Origin: Caballeronia sp. GAFFF1
GTDB taxonomy: Bacteria > Pseudomonadota > Gammaproteobacteria > Burkholderiales > Burkholderiaceae
Length of the DNA: 64,000 nucleotides
NCBI RefSeq assembly: GCF_023630705.1
Contig: NZ_JALQEM010000040.1
Location: forward strand, 62,001-126,000
Direction of reading: 5' to 3'
Of this stretch, positions 35,823-44,744 are shown one piece after another. The translations under genes and the position numbers were made by a program. Each line of letters begins with the position of its first letter. Position 1 is the stretch's first letter. The notes beneath the pieces are model-generated. The model was given only the letters and a program-made list of their open reading frames with translations, had not been told where the DNA came from and searched no databases.

Positions 35823-35849
35823 GGGCTTAGCGGGCTTAGGCGGGCTTAG
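35823..35849. repeat. Three short direct repeats (GGGCTTAG)
   Basis: Copies at 35823-35830, 35832-35839 and 35842-35849 in the leader of the chemoreceptor gene, between the promoter at 35857-35884 and the start codon at 35785. Confidence 0.7.
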
Positions 35850-35856
35850 GCTCTTG

Positions 35857-35884
35857 TTAGCGGCACCAGCACGGCCGATCTTTA
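35857..35884 (-). promoter_or_regulatory. Sigma-28-like promoter upstream of the soluble chemoreceptor
   Basis: On the minus strand: TAAAGATC-N12-GCCGCTAA. The -35 matches 6/8, the -10 matches 7/8 of the flagellar consensus; the spacer is 1 nt longer than the ideal 11. It lies about 70 bp before the start of the receptor gene. Confidence 0.55.
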
Positions 35885-35975
35885 GCTGCATCGCGGAAAG
35901 AAAGCGCTCAAGTACGGGTCGAATTCTGCCGACAAGACATCGATCAAAGACCTATCCTTAGCCCAACGAGTAACG

Positions 35976-36482
35976 ATGTCCGAGTATCCGGTTTTATATA
36001 ACGAAGAAGACAGACTCGATGCGGTCGCGCAGTGCGGCTTGCTCGACACGCCCGACGATCCCCGGCTCGACCGAATCACGCGACTTGCGGCGTATGTCAC
36101 GGCGTGTCCGATCGCGCTCGTGTCGATCGTTGCCGCGCACCGGCAGTGGTTCAAGTCGCGGCACGGGCTCGCGGCCAGGCAAACGCCTCGTGATATCGCC
36201 TTCTGCAACTATGCGCTCGTCGAGCCGGGCATTTTTGTGGTCGAAGATGCGACGAAGGATGATCGCTTTCGACTGAACGCACTCGTGACGGGCGACCCGG
36301 GCATCCGGTTCTATGCGGGCATCGCGATCAACGGGGCGAGTGGCCACCGTTTGGGCACCTTATGCGTCATCGACACGTCTCCTCGGGCGCTGTCGCCTGT
36401 TCAGAGGCGCTTGTTCGAGGATCTCGCGGGCTGTGCCGCCGACGTTCTGCGCGTGGTCGAAGCCGAAATGACCGCGCGGTAA
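35976..36482 (+). CDS. Stand-alone GAF domain protein
   Basis: 168 residues forming essentially one GAF domain: LTRLAAYVTACPIALVSIVAAHRQWFKSRHGLAARQTPRDIAFCNYAL is the characteristic N-terminal part, and YAGIAINGASGHRLGTLCVID the core strand. Such proteins usually feed sensor kinases or diguanylate cyclases; here no output domain is attached. It is divergent from the chemoreceptor and lies near the c-di-GMP genes, so a signalling role is likely but the partner is unknown. The start ATG at 35976 has only a weak ribosome site. Confidence 0.85.
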   Translation: MSEYPVLYNEEDRLDAVAQCGLLDTPDDPRLDRITRLAAYVTACPIALVSIVAAHRQWFKSRHGLAARQTPRDIAFCNYALVEPGIFVVEDATKDDRFRLNALVTGDPGIRFYAGIAINGASGHRLGTLCVIDTSPRALSPVQRRLFEDLAGCAADVLRVVEAEMTAR

Positions 36483-36591
36483 CGCTATAAGGCCCTTTCG
36501 CGGGCGATGGATCGACGCACTCAAACGTGCGGCCTCGTGAACCACGCTCGGCTGATACGCTACGTCTTTGCCACGCAAAGGAAGAGACGCC

Positions 36592-37824
36592 GTGTTGAAG
36601 ATCGATCCCGCCCGCCTGTTGAACGACCTCGAGCACCTGCGCAGCTTCGGCGCGGCGGGTAAGGGTGTCGTACGTCTTTCGCTTTCGCTGGTGGATATGG
36701 ACGCGCGCCGCTGGCTGGCGCAGCGCATGAACGAGGCCGGGCTCGATGCATCGATCGACGGCGTGGGCAACGTGTTCGGCCGCTCGCGCAACGACGGCCC
36801 GGCGCTGTTAATTGGCTCGCATACCGACACGCAGCCGACCGGCGGCTGGCTCGACGGCGCGCTCGGCGTGATCTACGGCCTCGAAATCGCCCGCGCGCTT
36901 GGCGAGTGCGATGCGACGCGCCATCTCGCCGTGGACGTCGCGTCGTGGATCGACGAGGAAGGCACGTTCTCGGGCTTTCTCGGCAGCCGCAGCTTCGTCG
37001 GCGAACCCGTCGACGAGGCGATTCGCAGCGCGCGCAATCGCGAAGGCGTTCTGCTCGGCGACGCGCTTGCAGAGGCCGGCATCGCAAACGCGCCGCGCGC
37101 ACGCATCGACCGCGCGCGTCACAAGGCGTACATGGAACCGCACATCGAGCAGGGTGGCAGGCTGGAGGCGCATGGCAATGCCATCGGCGTGGTGACGACG
37201 ATCGTCGGCATACGCGAGTTCCGGCTGCGCTTCGCGGGGCAGCGCAATCATGCGGGGACGACGCCCATGTCGATCCGCCGCGACGCGGGCGCGGGGCTGA
37301 TCGCGTTCATTACGCGCATGAACGAAGCATTCGAGCGGCTCGCCGATGCCGATACCGTGTGGACGGTCGGCCGCATCGATCTCGATCCGGGATCGTTCAG
37401 CGTGGTGCCGGGTTCCGCCGACATGTACCTGCAATTCCGCGACGCCGACGCACAACGCCTGACCGCAATGGAAGCCGCGCTCGCCGAACTGGTCCGCGAC
37501 TTCAACGCGCAAGAGAAGATGAGCGTCGAGATACGCGACATCGAGCCGCCCGAAGAACCGGTCACGATGGACGCGGCGCTGCAGGCCCACCTCGCGGATG
37601 CAGCGGAAGCGCTCGCGCCGGGCCAATGGGAGCGCATGCCGAGCGGCGCGTCACACGACGCGCAGGTGCTTGCGCATCATCTGCCTGCGTGCATGCTGTT
37701 CGTGCCGAGCATCGGCGGAGTCAGCCATGACTTCATCGAGGATACGGCGGAGGCGCACATCGTGCTGGGTTGCGAAGTCGCGGCGCGCGCGGCTGCGAAG
37801 ATACTGCGAGGATTGCAGGGATAA
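36592..37824 (+). CDS. Zn-dependent M20 amidase (allantoate amidohydrolase / N-carbamoyl-L-amino-acid hydrolase family)
   Basis: 410 residues. Metal-site motifs of this family: GSHTDTQPTGGWLDGALGV, the catalytic pair in DEEGTFSGFLGSRSF, PHIEQGGRLE and GQRNHAGTTPMSIRRDAG. It hydrolyses the carbamoyl or ureido group of N-carbamoyl amino acids or allantoate. GTG 36592 is preferred because of an AGGAAGAG ribosome site about 8 nt upstream; an ATG at 36568 lies before that site. It stands alone; a role with the creatinine/hydantoin-type metabolism 20 kb away cannot be shown from sequence. Confidence 0.85.
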   Translation: MLKIDPARLLNDLEHLRSFGAAGKGVVRLSLSLVDMDARRWLAQRMNEAGLDASIDGVGNVFGRSRNDGPALLIGSHTDTQPTGGWLDGALGVIYGLEIARALGECDATRHLAVDVASWIDEEGTFSGFLGSRSFVGEPVDEAIRSARNREGVLLGDALAEAGIANAPRARIDRARHKAYMEPHIEQGGRLEAHGNAIGVVTTIVGIREFRLRFAGQRNHAGTTPMSIRRDAGAGLIAFITRMNEAFERLADADTVWTVGRIDLDPGSFSVVPGSADMYLQFRDADAQRLTAMEAALAELVRDFNAQEKMSVEIRDIEPPEEPVTMDAALQAHLADAAEALAPGQWERMPSGASHDAQVLAHHLPACMLFVPSIGGVSHDFIEDTAEAHIVLGCEVAARAAAKILRGLQG

Positions 37825-37912
37825 GCGGCCGAATCCGGCTTCGCAGATTGACGCGCGCCGGTGCCCGAGCAGTGCTCATCGAGTGTGAACGCCCTGATGC
37901 ACGGAGACACCC

Positions 37913-38540
37913 ATGCTGACACGCCGTCTCGAACCTCAATTGCGCGACATCGCACTCGACCAGGCAGAGCGGCCCACGCAGGCGCGCCTTGCTGTCGCCT
38001 CCCGCGCAGCCGCCTGTTTGCTGCTTATAGCGGGCGCCACCCTCGCGCACGCCGATGACGTTGAAGACCTCGCCGATTTCCTCGGCTATGCGCTACAGGA
38101 TGGCCGCGCCGGGATTCAGTCGTGCGCAGCTCGCGCTGCGCAAATCGTCGGACCCATCGGTGCAGGCATTTCCGAAGCGCATGATCGCCGACCATAAGTC
38201 GCTCGATGCCAAGAGCGAAAGTCTCGCCAAGCGAAAGCGACAGCTTGCCTGGCGGCATTTCGATCACTCACGAGGCGACTCACACCGCGCTCAAGCCGCT
38301 CACCGGCCACGCGTTCGACAAGGTCGTCATGGACCATAACGTCTCCGATCACAAGGGCGACATGCAGCAGTTCAGCGATGAAGCACAGCATGGCAGCGAC
38401 CCGGATGTGCGCGCACTCGCCGCGACTGCCACGCCCGTTCTACGGAAGCATTCAAGTTGGCAGACGAGACGCAGGCGAATATCGACAAGCAGGGCGGCGC
38501 GGGCGGGGCCGCAGTGTGCGGATGCGTCATCGCGCGGTGA
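37913..38540 (+). pseudogene. DUF4142-family exported protein, inactivated by three frameshifts
   Basis: The remains of a DUF4142 (ferritin-like periplasmic) gene are read across frames. An intact signal-like start (GGAGAC ribosome site, LAVASRAAACLLLIAGATLAHADD) continues to QDGRAGIQS near 38120. The frame then changes to AQLALRKSSDPSVQAFPKRMIADHKSLDAKSESLAKRK (to about 38235), then to SLPGGISITHEATHTALKPLTG...DPDVRALAAT (to about 38445), then to AFKLADETQANIDKQGG ending at 38540. The motifs QLALxKSSDPxVQAFxxRMIxDH and HxTALKPLTG are family-like. At least three single-base-type indels in about 330 bp show decay; clustered sequencing errors are possible but less likely. Confidence 0.75.
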
Positions 38541-38830
38541 GAGGCAGAGGGTTGGCGCGAACCGTCGATCGTGCGTTGGCTTGCCCGACCGTGGCGAAAG
38601 CACATTCGGCAAGCGCTTTACTGACAAAGCGACACGACACATAAACGAATCACAAGACGCGTCTGCTTGCACACCTGAGCCGCAAGACTGCCCGCTCCTG
38701 CAAATCCTGCAGGAAGGCATCCCACGCGCAGCGGATGCTGCGACAGGAATCACACGGCGCGGCCGGCCTCTCGGCGGCAGACCGTCGGGCGAATGTCAGC
38801 GGACGTCTTCCCACTACACGCTCGAGAGCG
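38541..38830. other. Intergenic region, no gene seen
   Basis: 290 bp between the DUF4142 pseudogene and the end of the MarR gene. I find no convincing gene, repeat or operator. Confidence 0.5.
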
Positions 38831-39316
38831 TCACGTTTCATTCCGCGGCAGCAACGCCGAAAGCAGCCGGCGCAGTTCGAGGCATTCTCGCGGCGTGAGC
38901 CGTTCGGTGAGCACGCGCTCCACTTTCTCGACCCGCGGCTGCAGCGCAGCGAATTGCTTTTTCCCGGCGGCGGTGAGGAAAAGGACGTAGCTGCGTTTGT
39001 CCACGGCATCGTCCGAGCGCTCGACAAGGCCATTGCGAACCATGCGCGCGACCAGATCGGCGATGGTCGATCGGTCCACGTCGAGCTCGTCGCCGAGTTG
39101 TCGCTGATTGACGCCCGGCGTCCTGTGGAGCACTTCGAGCGCCGCGTACTGAACGCTCGTAATCTCGGCGGACACCTCGGCGAGCCACACTGCGATATGG
39201 CGTTGCTGGGCACGGCGCACGAGACTGCCCGTATATTTCGACAGCGCATCGCGCCCGCTTGGTTTGGTCGGCAATTTGGCTACGTCAGGAGCAAGTGAAA
39301 GGCTGAGCGAAGGCAC
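38831..39316 (-). CDS. MarR-family regulator, probably of the 3-hydroxybenzoate pathway
   Basis: About 161 residues from a GTG at 39316; the start is uncertain because the frame runs on to 39442 inside mobA. The winged helix is clear: SVQYAALEVLHRTPGVNQRQLGDELDVDRSTIADLVARMVRNGLVERSDDAVDKRSYVLFLTAAGKK. It overlaps the end of mobA by 32 nt in the same direction, so both are on one transcript. In Comamonas, the MarR protein MobR represses mobA and responds to 3-hydroxybenzoate; this protein is the natural equivalent, by position and family. Confidence 0.82.
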   Translation of the reverse strand: MPSLSLSLAPDVAKLPTKPSGRDALSKYTGSLVRRAQQRHIAVWLAEVSAEITSVQYAALEVLHRTPGVNQRQLGDELDVDRSTIADLVARMVRNGLVERSDDAVDKRSYVLFLTAAGKKQFAALQPRVEKVERVLTERLTPRECLELRRLLSALLPRNET

Positions 39317-41210
39317 GCGGAAATATCGGCCGGAAGAAGCCTGCCAGTTCCGCGTATGCGTCCAGTGGCAAGACGTGCGCGACGAACTGGTCCGGACGGA
39401 CCACGACGAGCGCGCCGCGATTGCGGTCGATTCCGCGCTCATCGAAGATATCAGTCACGGCGTCGCTGGTAAATATCTTCTCGTAGTCGACGAGTCCGTG
39501 GCGGCCCTTCTTCGGCAAAAGCAAGCGCGGCATGCCTTCGAGTCGCACGTCGCGATGGTCGCGCTGAAGCACCGCGCGCAAGTCGAGCACGCTGTCGGGG
39601 TCGGCGCCTGCCGGCGTCACGAGCCGCAGAGCGGATTCCGGCGACGTCGCAAGGTGTTCACACAGCGCGTGAAGCGCGGTTTCCTGTGCGTCGGCGAAGG
39701 CGTACAGACGCCAGCAGCCGTCGGCGCGCGCGGCGTGCCCGAGTTGAACCGGCTTCGCGTCCGCTGCGCGAAGCACGGCCGACGAGTGAAAGCGCATGCC
39801 GATCACGAAGCCGCTCGCGAGCGCCTGATGAGTCGGCTCGCCCGTCAGCATGGCCGGCCGGTAGCGGGTCGCGACGCCCGCCGTATAGCGACCGGCCCGC
39901 ACGAAGTACGCCTGTAGTTCGGCCGGATCGACGCCGCCGGCTTCAGGCCGGTTGGGGTCTTTGGGTGGCGCGGCCATCATCGCCGACCACTCCTTGTCGA
40001 AGTCGATGAGTTCCTGCGCAACGGGCTGGCGCTCGTCGGAATATGTGCGCAGCAGACTGGCATCACTGAGTCCGTTCAACACCGCGCCGAGCTTCCAGCC
40101 GAGATTGAATCCGTCCTGCATCGAAACGTTCATGCCCTGACCGGCTTTCGCGCTATGCGTGTGGCACGCGTCCCCCGCGATGAAGACGCGCGGTTCGCGC
40201 GAGGTGCCGTCGGCGGCCAGGGCATCGTCGAACCGGTCTGTCAGACGCTGGCCGACCTCGTACACGGAAAACCAGGCCACTTCCTTCACGTCCAGCGAAT
40301 ACGGATGCAGAATGCGCTGCGCCGTCTCGATGATCCGGTCGACGGTGATCTGCTTGATGGCATCGCGGTTGCCCGGCGTGACCTCGCCGAGATCGACGTA
40401 GAAGCGAACGAGATAGCCGCCTTCGCGCGGAATGATGAGCAGATTGCCTTCGCTTGCGGACTGAATGGCCGCCTTCAGGCGGATGTCCGGAAAATCCGTG
40501 ACTGCGAGCGCGTCCATGACGCCCCACGCATGATTGGCCGCGTCGCCGCGCAGCGTCTGGCCGATGGCGGCGCGCACGCGGCTGCGGGCGCCGTCGCAGC
40601 CCACGACATAGCGCGCGCGCACGGTGACGAGTTCGTCGAGGCGCGATGCGTCGGTGCGCCGTAACGTGACGCGCACCGGATGCTCGCCTTCGCTGTCACG
40701 CTCGACGCGCTCGACGCTCACGAGTTCGAGATCATAGTCGGGCTCCAGCCGCCGCGGAGAGCGGCGCATGACATCCAGAAGATAGTCCTGCACTCGCGCC
40801 TGATTGACGATGACGTGCGGGAATTCCGACAGACCTGTTTCGGTATCCTGAACGCGTCCGGTACGCTTGATCGCGCCGCGCTTGTCGGAATCGGGCCGCC
40901 AGAAGACGGTCTCGTTGACCCAATAGGCTTCGCGCAACAAGCGGTCGCTCAGGCCGAACGCATCGAACATCTCGACGGTGCGGCACGCGACGCCGTCGGC
41001 CTGACCCATGAGAAGCGGCCCGGAACGTCGTTCGACGATACGCGTATTGATTGCCGGGAACTGCGACAGTTGAGCCGCGAGCACAAGACCTGCCGGGCCG
41101 CTGCCGACGATCAGCACATCGACGGTGTCGGGCATGTCAGCGGTGTGCGCCACGGCGGCGGGGTCGATCGTCGGGTCGCCTGTGCGGAAGCCGTCGAGAT
41201 GAAACTGCAT
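39285..41210 (-). CDS. mobA: 3-Hydroxybenzoate 4-monooxygenase (FAD-dependent)
   Basis: 641 residues, the length of Comamonas MobA (639). It converts 3-hydroxybenzoate to protocatechuate with NADPH and O2. Motifs: N-terminal MQFHLDGFRTGDP, the FAD dinucleotide site VLIVGSGPAGLVLAAQL, GQADGVACRTVEMFDAFG, LSEFPHVIVNQARVQD, the DG motif VVGCDGARS, FIAGDACHTHSAKAGQGMN, and a C-terminal thioredoxin-like domain ending with GIDRNRGALVVVRPDQFVAHVLPL. These agree closely with the Comamonas protein as I recall it. Related phenol hydroxylases share the fold, so the substrate is slightly less sure than the family. Its product joins the phthalate pathway genes 1 kb away. Confidence 0.85.
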   Translation of the reverse strand: MQFHLDGFRTGDPTIDPAAVAHTADMPDTVDVLIVGSGPAGLVLAAQLSQFPAINTRIVERRSGPLLMGQADGVACRTVEMFDAFGLSDRLLREAYWVNETVFWRPDSDKRGAIKRTGRVQDTETGLSEFPHVIVNQARVQDYLLDVMRRSPRRLEPDYDLELVSVERVERDSEGEHPVRVTLRRTDASRLDELVTVRARYVVGCDGARSRVRAAIGQTLRGDAANHAWGVMDALAVTDFPDIRLKAAIQSASEGNLLIIPREGGYLVRFYVDLGEVTPGNRDAIKQITVDRIIETAQRILHPYSLDVKEVAWFSVYEVGQRLTDRFDDALAADGTSREPRVFIAGDACHTHSAKAGQGMNVSMQDGFNLGWKLGAVLNGLSDASLLRTYSDERQPVAQELIDFDKEWSAMMAAPPKDPNRPEAGGVDPAELQAYFVRAGRYTAGVATRYRPAMLTGEPTHQALASGFVIGMRFHSSAVLRAADAKPVQLGHAARADGCWRLYAFADAQETALHALCEHLATSPESALRLVTPAGADPDSVLDLRAVLQRDHRDVRLEGMPRLLLPKKGRHGLVDYEKIFTSDAVTDIFDERGIDRNRGALVVVRPDQFVAHVLPLDAYAELAGFFRPIFPRAFAQPFTCS

Positions 41211-41391
41211 TTGTCTTCCCCTTCAGTGAGCGTCTCGTTGACCCGAATATACTCCGTACACCAACCATTTGTCGGCGGATGTTTACCCTAGTCATTGAGG
41301 CGCGAAGGGGCGGCCTTCATTTGTAAGCCAGGAGTGCCGGACGCCTGGTGACGACTCGTTTCTTTGCGCGCCATTGCCGTCGAATCAGCCC

Positions 41392-41994
41392 TCAGGCATC
41401 CTCCAGACTCTCGCCACGTTCGGCGATCAGCTTGCCGATCTCGCGGGTCGACAACACTCGCCGCCGCGGATCCGTCGATTCCGACTCGTCTTCCGCCAGG
41501 TTTTCGATGATGGTTAGCAGCACCTTGCGCGCGACCTTGATATCGCGCTCGCTCAGTCCGGTCACGCTGATTTCGTTGACTTCCTCGGCGAGCGGCACGA
41601 GCTTGTCCTTCAGAGCGCGACCCTCGGCAGTGAGATAGACGTGCGTGTTCTTCTTGTTCTCGGGGCGCTGCTGGCGCTCGACGAGTCCGAGCTTTTCCAT
41701 CGCCGTCACGGCGGCGAACGTGGTGGGGGCCATGACGCCTGCCTGCTCGCTGAGCTCGCGCTGCGTGAGGCCGTCGCTTTCCCACAGGATGCGCAGGAAC
41801 GTCCAGTGTCCGAACGACACCGAGTGCGCCGCGAGCCGCATCTGCAAGGCGCGGACCATCGAGCGTGTCGCGTCCTTCACGAGGTGCGCGAGACGGTCGT
41901 TCGGCACCGATTCGTGCCAGTGGCGCAGCATTTCGGCGGTCTCGCGCGGCGCGCCTTCCACAGTTTTCTTTCGTGTCATGACGAAGTTCTTCAT
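41392..41994 (-). CDS. MarR-family regulator of the phthalate cluster
   Basis: About 200 residues from ATG 41994 (alternative ATG at 41979). Core: FGHWTFLRILWESDGLTQRELSEQAGVMAPTTFAAVTAMEKLGLVERQQRPENKKNTHVYLTAEGR, a typical MarR winged helix. It is divergent from the transporter at 42214, and a palindrome lies between them (42119-42131) with a second copy before the reductase gene (43671-43682). That makes it the likely phthalate-responsive repressor. Confidence 0.87.
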   Translation of the reverse strand: MKNFVMTRKKTVEGAPRETAEMLRHWHESVPNDRLAHLVKDATRSMVRALQMRLAAHSVSFGHWTFLRILWESDGLTQRELSEQAGVMAPTTFAAVTAMEKLGLVERQQRPENKKNTHVYLTAEGRALKDKLVPLAEEVNEISVTGLSERDIKVARKVLLTIIENLAEDESESTDPRRRVLSTREIGKLIAERGESLEDA

Positions 41995-42118
41995 CCGTGA
42001 GCGGGTTTCTTCTACATGATAGCCGGTGGGTCTCGTGCGTGACTGTCTCACCCGTGCGCAGGACATGTCGGTGCAAACCCGAGCTTGTTCAGCGCGGACG
42101 CTCTCCTTACCATAATCG

Positions 42119-42131
42119 TTAGATATCGAAT
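42119..42131. promoter_or_regulatory. Candidate MarR operator 1
   Basis: TTAGATATCGAA, a near-perfect 12-bp palindrome within ATAATCG-TTAGATATCGAAT, in the divergent region between the MarR gene and the ACS transporter. The same core occurs at 43671. Confidence 0.6.
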
Positions 42132-42213
42132 AAAACGAAGATGCAGGGCAGGCGCGCCCAAGCCCGCGCGTGCCGGCGCATCGTCCTCATGAGCAGGGCA
42201 AAGGAGACGTTTG

Positions 42214-43566
42214 GTGGCCAAATCCACAGTCACGCAATTCATGCCGGAATCGGACGCCACAACCGCGCGGGTCGAGGCCACGTATCAGAAGGTCACCTGG
42301 CGGTTGATGTCGTTCATTTTCGTGTGCTGGGTGCTCAATTATCTGGACCGCGTGAACGTGAGCTTCGCGCAATTGCATCTGAAGCAGGACCTAGGCTTGT
42401 CCGATGCCGCGTATGGCCTCGGCGTGAGCCTCTTTTTCATCGGCTATATCCTGCTCGAAGTGCCGAGCACCCTTTGGCTCAAGAAGATCGGCGCGCGCCT
42501 GACGATCTCGCGCATCATGGTGCTGTGGGGCGGCATTTCCACCGCGATGGCCTTCATGACCACGCCGGCGCAGTTCTACGTCGCGCGGATTCTGCTCGGC
42601 GCGGCCGAGGCGGGTTTCTGGCCCGGCATCATCCTGTATCTGACCTACTGGTATCCGGGAGCGCGGCGCGCCCGCATCACGTCGCGCTTTCTGCTGGCGA
42701 TCGCGGCGGCGGGCATCATCGGCGGACCGTTGTCGGGCTGGATCCTGCATAACTTCGTGGATGTGCTTGGCTACAAGAACTGGCAGTGGCTCTTCTTCCT
42801 CGAAGGCCTGCCCGCGCTCGTGATGGGCGTCGTCGCCTTCTTCTATCTCGTAGACCGGCCGCAGGATGCGCGCTGGCTCGACGACGAGCAGAAGCAGATC
42901 ATTCTCGATGCGCTCGCCGCCGACCGCGCCGAGAAGAAGCCCGCGAAACACTCGCGGCATCAACTGCTGGCGGCGCTGAAAGACCCGCGCGTGTACATCC
43001 TCGCGGCGGGGTGGGGCACGGTGCCCTTGTGCGGCACGATCCTCAATTATTGGACGCCGACCATCATTCGTCAGGCGGGCGTCTCGAACGTCCTGAATGT
43101 GGGCCTGCTGTCGGCGCTGCCCTACATCATCGGCGCGCTGGGCATGTTCGCGGTGGCGCGCAGTTCGGACGTGACGCTCGAGCGGCGCTGGCACTTCTTT
43201 CTGTGTACGGCAATCGGCGCGCTCGGCGGCTTTCTGCTGCCGCTCGTGTCGGGCAACACCACGGCGGCCATTGTCTGTCTGGGCATGATCTCGATTTCCT
43301 ACTTCGGCGCGGCGGCCATCATCTGGTCCATTCCGCCTGCCTATCTGTCCGATGACGCCGCCGCCGCGGGCATCGGCGCGATCAGTTGTCTCGGGCAGGT
43401 CGGCGCGTTCTGCGGCCCCATCGCGCTCGGCTGGATCAAGACGGTGACGGGCAGTCTCGCCATCGGGCTCGCGTCGATCGCGGCGATCGTCATGATCGGC
43501 GGGCTCGCCGTGCTGATCGGCGTGCCCGCCAACACGCTGCGGGAACACGCGGAAAAGCATTCGTGA
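42214..43566 (+). CDS. ophD: MFS transporter, anion:cation symporter (ACS) family, probable phthalate permease
   Basis: 450 residues, 12 helices. ACS features: LMSFIFVCWVLNYLDRVNVSFAQLHLKQDLGLSDAAYGLG in helix 1 and loop, and GVSLFFIGYILLEVPSTLWLKKIGAR. GTG 42214 has AAAGGAGA at 42200-42207, spacing about 8; a TTG directly before it is the alternative. As first gene of the phthalate operon it probably imports phthalate; OphD of Burkholderia is an MFS permease of this kind. It is divergent from the MarR gene and ends before a clear terminator. Confidence 0.85.
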   Translation: MAKSTVTQFMPESDATTARVEATYQKVTWRLMSFIFVCWVLNYLDRVNVSFAQLHLKQDLGLSDAAYGLGVSLFFIGYILLEVPSTLWLKKIGARLTISRIMVLWGGISTAMAFMTTPAQFYVARILLGAAEAGFWPGIILYLTYWYPGARRARITSRFLLAIAAAGIIGGPLSGWILHNFVDVLGYKNWQWLFFLEGLPALVMGVVAFFYLVDRPQDARWLDDEQKQIILDALAADRAEKKPAKHSRHQLLAALKDPRVYILAAGWGTVPLCGTILNYWTPTIIRQAGVSNVLNVGLLSALPYIIGALGMFAVARSSDVTLERRWHFFLCTAIGALGGFLLPLVSGNTTAAIVCLGMISISYFGAAAIIWSIPPAYLSDDAAAAGIGAISCLGQVGAFCGPIALGWIKTVTGSLAIGLASIAAIVMIGGLAVLIGVPANTLREHAEKHS

Positions 43567-43589
43567 GCACCGGATCTCGCAGCACGGGC

Positions 43590-43623
43590 GGCGTCTTCAT
43601 CATGAAGGCGCCGTTTTTCTTTT
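43590..43623 (+). terminator. Rho-independent terminator
   Basis: 10-bp stem (43590-43599 paired with 43603-43612, one G-T pair) with a 3-nt loop, followed by GTTTTTCTTTT. It ends the transporter transcript and implies that the reductase operon downstream uses its own promoter. Confidence 0.85.
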
Positions 43624-43670
43624 GCGGCACCCGACGCCGTTTGAGGGAAAACCCGCTTGTGTCGTAATGA

Positions 43671-43682
43671 TTAGATATCTAA
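43671..43682. promoter_or_regulatory. Candidate MarR operator 2
   Basis: TTAGATATCTAA, a perfect 12-bp palindrome, 69 bp before the reductase start. Same core and flanking TAAT as the site at 42119, so the same regulator should bind both. Confidence 0.65.
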
Positions 43683-43750
43683 CATAATGAACATGGAGAT
43701 CGGCGCCGATGGACAGCGCCGGTGGGCCCGGAACAAGCGGGGGAAGGGAT

Positions 43751-44725
43751 ATGAAGGACTCGGCCAGCAACGAGCTGTCGTTCAGGACGGTCGTGGTGAC
43801 GAAGAAGGATCAGGTAGCGGAAGGCGTTTTCCGCTTCGAACTGCGCGATGAAGCCGCGCGGGCGCTGCCCGCTTTCACGGCGGGCGCGCATCTCACGGTG
43901 CGCGTGCCGAGCGGCGCGAACCGCAATTATTCGCTCTGCAACGATCCGGCCGAGACGGACCGCTACGTGATCGCCGTCAAGCGCGATGCGGCTGGCCGTG
44001 GCGGTTCGGTCAGCATGGCCGACGAGGTTGCGGAAGGCGACCGGATCGACGTTTCGGAGCCGCACAACGAGTTCGGATTGAGCGAGCGCGCGCGCAGCTT
44101 CGTGTTCGTCGCAGGCGGCATCGGCATTACGCCGATTTTGTCGATGATGCGGCATTTGAAGGCAACGTCCGGTCCGCGTTTCAAGCTCTATTACGTGTCG
44201 CGCAGCCCGCAGACGACGGCTTTTCTCGATGAACTTTCAAGCGCCGAGTGGAAACCGCATGTGGTGATTCACCACGATCACGGCGAGCTCGCCAACGCTT
44301 TCGATTTCTGGCCGGTCTTCGAAAAGCCCGGCAGCGGCGCGCATATCTACTGTTGCGGTCCGCGCGCGCTAATGGACAGCGTGCGTGACATGACCGGTCA
44401 CTGGCCCACCGGCACCGTGCACTTCGAGAGCTTCGGCGTGGACCAGTCGCGCGCGGCGGAGAACACGCCGTTCAACATCAGGCTGGAACGGACGGGCCGC
44501 TCTTTTCAGATCCCGAAGGACCGCTCGATTCTTGAGATTCTGCGCGACAACGGCATTCGGGCGCCGAGTTCCTGCGAGAGCGGCACGTGCGGGTCGTGCC
44601 GCACGACGCTGTGCGCCGGGGAGGCGGACCACCGCGACATGGTGCTCGGCGACGACGAGAAGCGCGATCACATCATGATCTGCGTGTCGCGTGCGAAGAG
44701 CCAAGAACTTGTACTCGATCTTTGA
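43751..44725 (+). CDS. ophA1: Phthalate dioxygenase reductase-type NADH:ferredoxin-fused oxidoreductase
   Basis: 324 residues: FMN-binding beta-barrel (RNYSLCNDPAETDRYVIAVKR is the family's RxYSLC flavin motif), NAD-binding domain (AGGIGITPILSMMRHL; YCCGPRALMD) and a C-terminal plant-type [2Fe-2S] domain (CESGTCGSCRTTLCAGEADH ... ICVSRA). This FMN-NAD-2Fe2S order is class IA, as in phthalate dioxygenase reductase and VanB. It passes electrons from NADH to the Rieske oxygenase encoded next. ATG 43751 has GGGGAAGGG just before it; an upstream ATG at 43709 is less likely. Confidence 0.9.
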   Translation: MKDSASNELSFRTVVVTKKDQVAEGVFRFELRDEAARALPAFTAGAHLTVRVPSGANRNYSLCNDPAETDRYVIAVKRDAAGRGGSVSMADEVAEGDRIDVSEPHNEFGLSERARSFVFVAGGIGITPILSMMRHLKATSGPRFKLYYVSRSPQTTAFLDELSSAEWKPHVVIHHDHGELANAFDFWPVFEKPGSGAHIYCCGPRALMDSVRDMTGHWPTGTVHFESFGVDQSRAAENTPFNIRLERTGRSFQIPKDRSILEILRDNGIRAPSSCESGTCGSCRTTLCAGEADHRDMVLGDDEKRDHIMICVSRAKSQELVLDL

Positions 44726-44744
44726 GAATTCCGGAGAAGCGTAA

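Noticed and set aside
34121..35830. 569-residue open frame on the plus strand
   Set aside because: Antisense to the triple-PAS receptor, whose domains are unmistakable.
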